DNA of 64,000 nt from contig OW679203.1 in NCBI GenBank assembly GCA_940337035.1, positions 78,693,061-78,757,060 on the forward strand, read 5' to 3'. Position 1 is the first letter of the stretch, and each line of letters opens with the position of its first letter. The notes beneath the pieces were generated by a model. The model searched no databases. It was not told the DNA's origin and saw only the letters and a program-made list of their open reading frames with translations. Positions 55,331 through 64,000 of the stretch are shown piece by piece. This stretch comes from Agriotes lineatus. Its lineage: Eukaryota > Arthropoda > Insecta > Coleoptera > Elateridae. The translations under genes and the position numbers were made by a program.

Positions 55331-55522
55331 CCTATATAAAGTATGATCAAAAATTATTTTCATCTAGTCTAAAATAGTTCTTAATTTATGAATGCAACTG
55401 CGTTTATACTTAAATATAAAACTTGCCATTTAATTTTCAAGTGCCTTATAGTTGCATTCATAAATTGGAAACTATTCCAAAGCCATACTAGATGAAAATT
55501 ATTCTTGATCATACTATATATC
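55331..55522. mobile_element. MITE, ~190 bp, inverted arms ~70 bp
   Basis: TATATAAAGTATGATCAAAA and its inverse at 55501-55520, continuing through TTTTCATCTAGT and AATTTATGAATGCAACT in both arms. A/T-rich termini; no clear TSD. Confidence 0.8.
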
Positions 55523-55682
55523 TTGGAATGAAGATTGAAATATCTGGACGAAATTAAAAACTAAGATGGTATGTTAATAAAAGACAAAAGAGCGTTTGGT
55601 GCTCGGCTCGTCCTAGGGTCTAAATCCATCTCCACGGAAAGACAGAGAAACATTTTTGATATCTATTTAAAAAACTATTATA

Positions 55683-56132
55683 TACAGGGTGTTTGGTTCA
55701 CCGACGTATATCCGAAAGGAGGTGGTAGGTGAGTCGGTTTGGAACTTATTTAACCAAAAATACCTTTATACAAAGTGTCACTTTTTATACGTGGCTTACT
55801 AGATCAAAGTTTGATATCTAGAGAATACATTTTTGAACTTTAGTCGACTCCATATTTTGTTTTATCACATGTAGAGTGTATCAAGTGATTTTATTTGATA
55901 GAACAGATATCAAAGACTACTAAAATAAAAGTTACAAGAAATTAAAAGTTTGCAGTTGTGTCTAATTAAAATTAATCATACTAAAACTGCAGTAATTTAA
56001 TAAAATCACAAAGTTGGCTTTATCTCAGAAACCGTGACACTTTGTATAAAGGTATTTTTGGTTAAATAAGTTCCAAACCGACTCACCTACCACCTCCTTT
56101 CGGATATACGTCGGTGAACCAAACACCCTGTA
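55683..56132. mobile_element. 450-bp Tc1/mariner-type MITE with ~100-bp inverted ends
   Basis: TACAGGGTGTTTGGTTCACC at the left and its exact inverse at the right. Pairing continues without mismatch for about 90 bp, through AAAGGAGGTGGTAGGTGAG and ACAAAGTGTCAC. TA flanks both ends (55681-55682, 56133-56134). The middle ~250 bp is unique. Long, almost identical arms make it young, or protected by its own hairpin chemistry. Confidence 0.95.
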
Positions 56133-56264
56133 TATGAAACTTGGCAATTAACAGATCATTTTAAGAATTAATTGCTGGTCGCATAAGTTAATTTCTAGCG
56201 AAGGTCAGCTAGAGTATCAAGCTTACTAAGGATAGCAAATAAGGATTGGAAATGTACCATTTTG

Positions 56265-56450
56265 GAGGAGAACCAATAAACACAACTCATTTGTTATGGT
56301 CACGTGTAAAGGATGAAGGAAGAACGCATACCTAGACAAATTATAAATTAGATTCCTTTAGAGAAACGAAAAGGGGGAAGACACAAGACAATGTTAGCAG
56401 AAAGCCTCCAATCAATCGACAGCGTTGGAGAATAAAGTGGGGACAGGAAT
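56265..56450 (+). pseudogene. LINE C-terminal fragment
   Basis: In shifting frames: HLLWSRVKDEG (WYGHVKRM.EER), IPRQI-type, RNEKGEDTRQC (KRKRGR..), and RQRWRIKWGQESDV. The order matches the 3' end of the LINE ORFs elsewhere in the window. Confidence 0.55.
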
Positions 56451-56454
56451 CGGA

Positions 56455-56695
56455 TGTCCATTCTCAAACTCAAACACATGAATTTAACATTGTACGGACA
56501 TCTTTGCTGATTCCTGCTCGCCAATTTATATTACAACAAAGTTAATGCTATCAATAGAAAGATGAAATAATAATAATATTTACTGACGTAGTACGGAAAT
56601 AATGGCAAAATACCTAAGAATTGAATGTACAATGTTCATTCCATATGACCGACTTTGAGAGTGAACACCCGGTATATTTCCGAGCAATGTTAAAA
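56455..56695. repeat. MITE-like element related to 34960-35090
   Basis: Ends are weakly inverted (TCTCAAACTC..ACATTGTAC and TACAATGTTC..CTTTGAGAGTG). The inner part GATTCCTGCTCGCCAATT and following GTTAATG.TATCAAT.GAAAGAT is shared with 35010-35075 inside the foldback transposon. Confidence 0.65.
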
Positions 56696-56784
56696 AATGT
56701 GTTTCCACAATGTTTCTTTGAGAAATAGTAAAGCCTTGTATATTACTTTCTAATCTAAGATTATTTGTAAAAGGCTATATTTCA

Positions 56785-57855
56785 TCTTATATATATTTCT
56801 AAAAGTCCTGATGACTGACTCACTCACTCACTCATCAACGCCCAGCCCAAACCCTTGGACCTAGAAAGCTGAAATTTTGCACAGGGGTTCCCTTTATGAT
56901 GTATACAAGGAATAAGAAAGGATATTTCGAAATTCAACCCCTAAAGGGGTAAAATGGGGGTTCCAATTTTGTATGGAAAAATAATATTAAATAGACATTT
57001 CGACTTGAAACTTCGTAGGAGTACTCCTAAAAACAAATAATCAAACACGTATTTCGTGATTTTCCGAAAATCAACCCCTTAGGGGGTGAAATGGGGTAAG
57101 TAAGCCTAAAAATCGATATGGGTGTCGTTATTGAGGTTTTTTGGGAAGTTGATTGCAAAAATTACATTTATTTTTAAGTCCAAGACGGTGAACATGACAT
57201 AAGGGAAGAAACGGGACGGGACTAGACTGGACGAAACGGGACGGACTGGACGGGACGGGACTGAGCGAGACGGGACTGGACGGGAAGGGAAGGGACGGAA
57301 CGGGACGGGACGGGGCAAAGCGGGACGGGACGGGTCGGGGCGGGGCGGGACGGACGGGACGGAAAGGGAAGGAAAAGGATGGGATGGAAGGGGAGGGGCG
57401 GGACGGGACTGGACGGGAGGGAAAGGGACGGGACGGAACGGGAAGGGTCGAGACGGGACGGGGCGGGGCGGAACGGGATGATACGGAAAGGAAAGGGAAG
57501 GAATGGGATGGAAGGGGAAGGCACGGGACGGGACGGGAAGGGACGGGACTGGACGGGACGGGACTAAACAGGAAGGGACTGGACGGAAAAGGAAGGGACG
57601 AGACGAAAAGGAACGAGACGGGACGGGACGGAAAGGGAAGGGAAGGGAAGGAATGGGATGGAAGGGGAGAGGACGGGACGGGACGAGACGGGACGGGACG
57701 GGACGGGACGGGACGGAATGGGACGGTACGGAGACGGGGACGGAGAAAGGGACGGGGACGGGGATAGGATGGGATGGGATGACAGAAAATAATTAGTCAT
57801 TATTTAATACACAAATAACGAACCTCGCGCGAACGAAGTCGCGGGTAAAAGCTAG
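56785..57855 (+). mobile_element. Non-autonomous Helitron carrying a minisatellite
   Basis: The 5' end TCTTATATATATTTCTAAAA follows an A, and the 3' end CTAG at 57852-57855 precedes a T, as expected for insertion between A and T without target duplication. The last 40 bases hold the GC-rich palindrome CGCGCGAACGAAGTCGCGGG, the usual Helitron 3' hairpin, a few bases before CTAG. The 5' part has (ACTC)n, then an AGAAAGCTGAAATTTTGCAC segment and two CAACCCCTxAxGGGGTxAAATGGGG blocks, a pattern known from insect Helitrons. No Rep/helicase. Confidence 0.85.
57205..57780 (+). repeat. GGGAC/GGGAA pentamer minisatellite, ~575 bp
   Basis: Degenerate array of GGGAC and GGGAA units with very few T on this strand. 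Regular (GGGAC)n blocks, e.g. 57684-57715, fit G3N2 four times over, a G-quadruplex motif. Pentamers read as 5-residue peptide repeats in three frames, so the open frames here (57106-57800) are artefacts. Confidence 0.95.
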
Positions 57856-57859
57856 TCTT

Positions 57860-60220
57860 TAATAAAGACATAAGAGAGATTTTTTCCTGTTTTAAATATT
57901 AGTGTGCACGCTACAAAAGCCTACATGAATCCTAAACACTATGTGGTCGTTGGCGCTACTCTACTTCTTAATTTAGATTTCGAAGATAATTTTTGCTTGT
58001 TTGACCATAAAGCTTTGCATAATTGCAATGACCACATTGTTATTGTAGAATGTTCTACTGCTAATACTCTTTAATGAACCAAGCAAATGGAAGGCGAAGA
58101 CAAACTGAAGATGTAGCTTACTTTAATTTCAGTTGCTGCTATTGTTTAAATGGCGAACTGCTTCTTTCGTATTGCTGATAATAACCTTTTATAAAATAGA
58201 AAAGAATATTCTCAGAGAAAACTCGTCATCTTAAAGTATTTTTCAAATAGAGACTACTATACTTTTACTTCGCACAAATATAAATGGTAAAAAATATGTT
58301 TCTTGCACTACATAATCAAAAGCCCTAAAGCCCTACTTTACTCCCTCAAAAGACGGACTAAAATGCCACTTTTCACCGTGGTTGCCAATAAATTGCTGTT
58401 ACCAGGTATGCTTCGCCACCATTAGAAACTACTATTTTAATTTGCTTCTGAATTTAAAAATGTATAAGTCTTGGAAATATGAAATAATTAGCAAATAAGT
58501 ATGTAAAAAGAAAACACAAAGAGGAAATACAAAAATATATAATATATTAAGCCTTATAAGAAATGGCAGTTACACAGACATTTTTAAAAACTAAGTATAG
58601 TTCACTGATAAGTTAAAAGCAATAAAGAATATCTAAAACTTGAAACCATCAAGTATTTATTAGATTGGAAAAGTAATCATTACAACTCTTCATTGCTTCC
58701 AGTTATACTTAATCGAAGTTAAAAGGTGTTGTTTCTAGTGTTTAGTAGTTATTTTTGTGTCAAGGCGTAGGCAGGCGTTTATTGAGTGTAGATTTGGTGT
58801 TATGGATTAGTGGATTGCTGCATCTATTTGGTTGACTTAGGATTTTCATGATATTTCGGAAGTGATACACCCGTTAGTCGTCCGAAATCTAAGGTCTGGA
58901 GGGGTTATGTTTATCTTCACGTGGGCTGACGTTTAGTCGAATTTACTTTTACGTCTTTCATCCTTCATTTTTGAGTAACCCCCATGATCTAGACGTTATC
59001 TTTGAGAGACTTAAACATTTTCGAACGCATATTGGTGTTTACCGTCTGTTATGTCACACATCGCATTCGGAAATTGACCAATTGCAATTTTTACTCTTTC
59101 GTTGGAAATAGTCGACGAGTGAAAGCCAGAGGAAGTTTTGATTCCCTTTTGAGTACCCCGAGGCGCAATTACCACCCTTGCAGTTCCAACTGCAATTTAG
59201 AACCGCGTAGTTGGTCGAATCGCGTTTGTTACCCCTAGGTTACTTATTGTAGATTTTAAATTTGTTCTGATGTCAAACACAGTAAACAACCATCTGTTAT
59301 TTACCAATTTCATTAGATTGCACTTTTATAGACAGTAGATGATAGTGTGTTGTTTATCATTTTTTTTTTGCTGTGTGTATTTTCTGATTTTTACTGTAAG
59401 GTACTTTCTAATAGTCAAGAATAGTAAACCGGTAATTTCGCTGATATATGTGAGCCATGCGCCGATGAACTGTATCAGACCTGCATATGATTCTGTTTGA
59501 GGGGGCTTCGTAGTGCTGCGCGATACGAGAGTCGTGTCATTAAATAACCTTTTTTAGCGCCCGCCGATGCATATTTTATTTTGGGTCTTTTACTACTTCG
59601 CTAAATCGATTCAAAATGCCTTTATTTAGTCAAATAGTGTTTGCATAATCCGCATACACGACTTTGTTGTTATTTACATATTATTTACAATTTTAAACTT
59701 ATTTAGTTAAACATGTAGGTCATTTGTTGCCCTTAAATTTATTGGAGTTGCTTTCCTAAAGAGTGGTAGTTTATATTAAATCCGATACTGTCTTTAACCT
59801 AACTTTCAACCCAAAATCGTCGAGAAGGCAACACAATGTGTAACATCTGATTAATTTAAATTACTTTAACTTTCGTCCTTTCAAACTTGTTAATTACCTT
59901 TTTTAATGCCCTCTTTTCACCTTTGCTTAACTATTTTCTTTTATGACCTTTGCTAATCGTTCTTTCTATTTTTCTCCTGAAGTAATAACCACTAACTTGA
60001 CAGCACCCTCATCTATACCCTCAGTTTTATTCAACTGAGATTACTGTTTTACGTCTTTCAGCTCAGTGTAGTAGCGTAGTCCATTTCGTCAATCGTATTT
60101 ATATTATTTTTCGTGCTTTCTTTGTTTTATTGGATATATTCGTTGTGCATTTGATTTTATTTCCGTTGCAGTTACAGATCTATAAGAATTGTACTTTTTT
60201 ATTATACCTGCATCATAATC
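57860..60220. other. No gene recognised
   Basis: AT-rich with a GC-richer unique part at 58740-59240. The 78-codon ORF at 59002-59238 has no domain. No repeats. Confidence 0.4.
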
Positions 60221-60223
60221 GCC

Positions 60224-60290
60224 GTTTAAAGCACGCCTGAGCGTGCGAAATCAGGCGATTAAAGCTCGCCGAGCTTTAAAGGTTGTCAAG
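60224..60290. repeat. Small hairpins with GC-rich tips
   Basis: TTTAAAGCACGCCTGAGCGTGC and AAAGCTCGCCGAGCTTTAAA pieces pair with each other and with themselves. Confidence 0.65.
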
Positions 60291-60458
60291 GAAACGACTG
60301 AATGCAACAACAGACGTGGACGCGACAAAAACGTAAATAATTCTCGTAACTATAGTAGCAATATTATTATGCCCTCTCGATTTATCACGACAAAAATTAT
60401 TTCTAAGTTTTTAGTGCGTAATTTATTTCCAGTATTGGAGGTATAATAAAAAATAGCG

Positions 60459-60579
60459 TAAAGTATTCGTGGATAACTGGTCTTTAAAACACTTGCTCTA
60501 TTTCGAGCACTCCGGCTACGCCGTCATGCTCGAAAACTCGCGCGTGTTTTAAAGACCTTGTTATCCACTCATACTTTAA
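60459..60579. repeat. Hairpin, ~120 bp
   Basis: TAAAGTAT..GTGGATAAC.GGTCTTTAAAACAC pairs with the inverse at 60542-60579. The tip is TTTCGAGCACTCCGGCTACG followed by ...TGCTCGA. Confidence 0.9.
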
Positions 60580-60589
60580 TATACTATTA

Positions 60590-60855
60590 AACGTCCGCGA
60601 GCTAATTCATTCTATTTAAAGTTTATATTAGCAGTTGTTGCCCGGACGACCGGCAGGTTGGCTACACTAGTAATTGCATCTCGTAGCTAAAGTACAGCAA
60701 CCTTAAATTCTGTTTTGGTGCATAATATTGACATAATAAAAAATGGCAATACATTGATTGCATTCTAAGAAACCTATAACGATTTGCAATACAGTGAAAG
60801 TGAAAGAAATATACTTTTATTCCAATCTGAAAGGCTTAGTAAAGTGCTGTTACGG
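60590..60855. other. No gene seen
   Basis: Short unique linker. Confidence 0.5.
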
Positions 60856-60859
60856 AAAA

Positions 60860-61310
60860 CGATAATAAATGAATGGTCGATATGGAATACTGCGAGCTAG
60901 GATCGCCCATCCATTCTGGTTGATACAATGACTGACAGATGGTTGGATAATAATATATTCTTACCACTGACATGCCGTAGTGGTTAGGGATTGTTCAGTG
61001 TGCGTTATTTATAGCCGGAATAATAATTATATCGCGATATGGTATGCGGTGTGGCATTCTGAGCAATCGCTCCGTGTATGCGTTTTCCAGGCATTGTGTA
61101 ATAAGAAGTAGCATGCATGCGATGAATACGGCTTCGCAGTGGCTGATGGCACTGCCACCAAATGGACACGAATTTTAGTAACTTACTAGTAATGCATTTT
61201 TAATTGCCACCTTTATTATGCTTGCGGGATAACGACGGCCATTTACAGTAACTACCGCTTCTTTATCGTAGTAAATGGCAGCATAATGCTACTATCTGCT
61301 TGATTTTTGT
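60860..61310. other. Unique balanced block, possible conserved non-coding DNA
   Basis: Complex sequence with no frame, no repeat partner and fewer homopolymers than its flanks. Same look as 21950-22700 and 52370-52870. Confidence 0.3.
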
Positions 61311-61319
61311 TGACAACTA

Positions 61320-63240
61320 TCTTGCCCTAATGCTGTAAAACTTATCTCAAATTACCACTTTTATAACACGTAATGCAGACACAGAAAGCTTCCAGCATTT
61401 ATTACTTTATTGGTCCGCAAAGAAAAATAAATGTCATTAATTCTTTATTGCTGTTAAACATGTAATTAAATTTCATAAAATTCCATGCAATTGTTGAAAG
61501 CTTTTATTTTTGAGGTCGAGTTTTAAAAGGAAACTGTTATAGAAATGGATTTGAATACTGTTTACTTAGAGACTTTTTTAAATAGAGGCGTAAACTTCTG
61601 TGCCTCATACATTTTGGAAACATACAAAAAATATACATTAAATAGCACATTTGGAAACAATTTGTGTAATGCAACTCAAAAATGTCAGCCCCCACGACGT
61701 TATGTCATTATGTGTGATCAGGATTGTAATTTTACAACGCCAACATTCCATGGCTTTACGTGCTTAGAACAATTTAAATCTGTATAAGGAAGAGAATTCC
61801 TGGATGATGCCTATTATGGAGGATGAGAAGTTAAATATTTAAGTTTTAACGTAGCCCCTAACAAGGGTTTAGATGTCATGGGACTTGGTGCCATTGTGTA
61901 TTAGTTGCAGAGGAATTCAAAATATGCAACACCTGTTTTGGTAAATGAGTGTGATTAATTGTTAAAGCGGTCATTTTTTATTTATTTTGCAATCTCTTCA
62001 ACTGTTTAAAAGAAACATTTTAAAATATTATTGTGTAAAGTCTTTATGTGTACATAATATTGATTTAAATATAAAGTGCAAGCCACACCTGCGAGATGTG
62101 ATCTAAAATTCATAAATCATGTGATTTGTATAATTAGTTCTCAATTCAGAAACGTTTTGATTTGGAAACTAGCAAATTTCTAATTAGAATACCAAATGCT
62201 TAGTTCTTCCGTTCTGTTTACATAAATACATTTTAATTTGATAACTTGCACAACTGATTGAATCGATTAAATCGCTCCTTGAAATTGTATATTAGATTTG
62301 CTGGTATTTAACTTAAAATATTACTTTTGTTGTTAAAACTATTAACACAGTTAACTATTTTCAATAAATCATTATTTGACAAATAATATTGCTAACTGTT
62401 GCTTCCGTCAAATTTGCCCACTGCTGCTCTTTTTATTTTGTCGATTCCATTGCTTTGTTTCGTATACATATTTTTACTTGTTTTTTCTTTTTCTCATATC
62501 TCCTTATGCCCTCAGCGAGCTCAATATTATCATAAGATTTGAAAATCTTGACATTGAAATAATTTTTGTAATTATTGTTTAAATTACCATCATCCTAAAA
62601 AAAAATGCAATTTGCACATGTGAAAGGGTGTCTGGGTACAGTTTTTATTTAATACGCTTTCTATTTGAAAAACGGTCTTTTTTGTTTTTTGAAATGAGAC
62701 ATTTGTCTCAATGGATTGCTTGTATAGCAAATAATAAGATTTCAAATATGGGATGCATTTGTATCTGCAGAAATCTTTTAGTTTTGTGATTAACTAATAG
62801 AGAAATGTTAACTAGATTCCCCCAAAAGGCATCGTTAAATGGAATAATTAAACACTAGAATCATGATTATACATTATCAATTGGTCAAAGTTCAATCAAG
62901 TTTAAAAAAATTTAAAAAATAAATAAATTTTCAACTTGGAGTATAATGGTACTTTTATCAGTCAACTTGACTAAGAAGATAACAATTCAGATAGATATTT
63001 TAATTAACAGTTTAGACTGACAATTTAATGCATACACTAAAAATCCCATAAGCCGCGGATTTTTTGTCACTATGACAGCGGGAAAAGTTAGCCCTAACTT
63101 TTCCAGCGACAAAACGGAACCTAACTTTTAAAACGGTCTAATTTTAAAATAATTTTTGCCTTGTTTGTTAATTTAGTGACTTCTAAATTACCTAATATGT
63201 AAATTAAATATGTATTCATTAAATTGTAGTACCGAATTAC
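61320..63240. other. AT-rich, no recognised gene
   Basis: An 80-codon ORF at 61545-61787 has six Cys but no family I know. At 62640-62690 the block TTTAATACG, then TTCTATTTGAAAAACGGTCT, matches 35250-35295, and GAGACATTTGTCTC near 62696 matches 35110. A small perfect stem GGAAAAGTTAG..CTAACTTTTCC lies at 63083-63104. Confidence 0.4.
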
Positions 63241-63245
63241 ACTCA

Positions 63246-63443
63246 AGCTTTTTCTTTTATCGAAGTAAACTTAACATTTATAATTCGAGTTTCTTTGCTT
63301 TTGGGCAATTTAACTCAAAAAACTGCCAGAAAAAATTACTCGTCCTTCGGACTCGTAATTTTTTCGGAGGCAGTTTTTTTCGTTAAATTGCCAAGCAAAA
63401 AATTCTCATTAAAATGTCAAGTTTACTTCGACAAAAAAGAAGC
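63246..63443. repeat. Hairpin, ~198 bp, arms ~85 bp
   Basis: AGCTTTTTCTTTTATCGAAG and its imperfect inverse at the right; pairing continues through GTAAACTT, TTGGCAATTTAAC and AAACTGCC.GAAAAAATTAC. The tip ACTCGTCCTTCGGACTCGT is a tight tetraloop-like stem. Confidence 0.9.
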
Positions 63444-63444
63444 T

Positions 63445-63775
63445 CTCGTGTAATTATAAGTGAAAATTATCTATCTCGATTGAAATATTTTCTGTAAAAA
63501 GTGTGCTGATTTTTAGGTATAAAGTTAACTTCAAGAATGACTTACTTTCAATATTAAGATTTATAACCAAATATTAAGTATTGAGACTAGAGAACGGTAT
63601 TATTCGCATATCAAATAGATGTTTTCTGGGACATGTAGACATCGAATTTAATATTTTGCAACACATTTAAAATCAACAACTGGTGCTACTTTATGACCCT
63701 ATAAAGATCAGAAACTAAACTGAGATAAAATAATTTGCAGTTAATAAACTGATTTAGGGTAATTTACAATTGTGA
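63445..63775. other. No gene seen
   Basis: AT-rich linker. Confidence 0.5.
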
Positions 63776-63779
63776 TTGA

Positions 63780-64000
63780 TGAAGCCGGGCAGCCCAGTTG
63801 GGAAAGCGATAGGCTTGCATTAAGCAAGTCCTCGGTTCGAATCCCGCGGGGGGCGAAATTCTTCCGCAGCCTTGGCGATTGGAATTGGGCTCGGTGAGAT
63901 CATTCACAGTTAGGAACCAAATTAGTTAGTACTCTGAGCCACAGACCTAAGAGATAGAGTAACAAGGTCAACACATCACCAAAACACACACAAGTCACAC
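63780..64000 (+). mobile_element. tRNA-derived SINE, runs off the window
   Basis: Head GCCGGGCAGCCCAGTTGGGA carries a good A box. A perfect B box GGTTCGAATCC follows about 40 bp later. The T stem does not pair well (CTCGG/CCCGC), so it is not a functional tRNA. The body continues with GATTGGAATTGGGCTCGG to the window end, so the 3' tail is not visible. Confidence 0.65.

Noticed and set aside
57106..57800. Several 60-127-codon open frames on both strands
   Set aside because: They are translations of the GGGAC pentamer array, which is open in every phase where no unit makes a stop; peptide repeats are artefacts.
61545..61787. Small secreted Cys-rich protein
   Set aside because: No signal peptide at the start, and the Cys pattern matches no family I know; probably a chance frame.
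63780..63855. tRNA gene
   Set aside because: A and B boxes are good but the T stem and acceptor stem do not pair, and SINE-type sequence follows directly.
1..64000. CRISPR arrays, bacterial promoters, operons, riboswitches
   Set aside because: Nothing with regular short repeats and unique spacers; the window is eukaryotic.

Overview
The window looks like insect nuclear DNA. It is AT-rich and gene-poor, with no bacterial-style gene packing or operons. It carries decayed LINE reverse transcriptases, a Ty3/gypsy-type LTR element, a Helitron with an end type familiar from insects, a hAT-like element, many Tc1/mariner-type and foldback MITEs, and tRNA-derived SINEs. A beetle-like or similar holometabolous insect fits the LINE tails best, but I cannot fix the species. 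I see no complete host protein gene. The only host-gene hints are short open stretches bounded by splice-like signals at 37-176 (minus), 2921-3064 (plus) and 20237-20398 (plus), all weak.

Layout. 1-10.8 kb: a possible exon, a LINE relic (1.0-2.9 kb), a possible first exon, a tandem repeat, an RNase H-bearing LINE relic, a mariner-type transposase relic, a SINE, then a pile-up of LINE relics in both directions and a nested TIR element (6.8-8.2 kb). 12.1-16.7 kb: one copy of a roughly 1 kb dispersed repeat (family A), then a TA-flanked foldback transposon split by dispersed repeat B, itself split by a 5'-truncated LINE with a 10-bp target duplication. 16.9-17.7 kb: a jockey/R1-like reverse transcriptase relic. 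17.7-27.4 kb: transposon-poor DNA with several GC-richer unique blocks that could be regulatory. 27.4-29.8 kb: foldbacks and a CR1-like RT relic. 31.5-36.0 kb: second copies of repeats A (inverted) and B; copy B is split by a 1.6 kb foldback transposon with ~290-bp arms and a TTA duplication. 36.2-44.4 kb: more LINE relics and SINEs. 45.3-48.5 kb: a structurally complete LTR retrotransposon on the minus strand (two LTRs, 4-bp target duplication, primer binding site, polypurine tract) whose single 772-codon ORF joins gag and protease straight to the integrase C-terminal domain; RT, RNase H and the integrase core are missing. 48.6-57.9 kb: MITEs, a 979-bp hAT-like element, perfect hairpins, and a Helitron carrying a G-rich pentamer minisatellite. 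57.9-64.0 kb: mostly unique DNA, several hairpins, and a tRNA-derived SINE at the right edge.

The elements do not work together as a pathway. What the window records is a history of nested insertion, with target duplications good enough to order several events. The most interesting object is the gag-protease-integrase-tail ORF of the LTR element. The next is the set of unrelated near-perfect hairpins with compact GC-rich tips.
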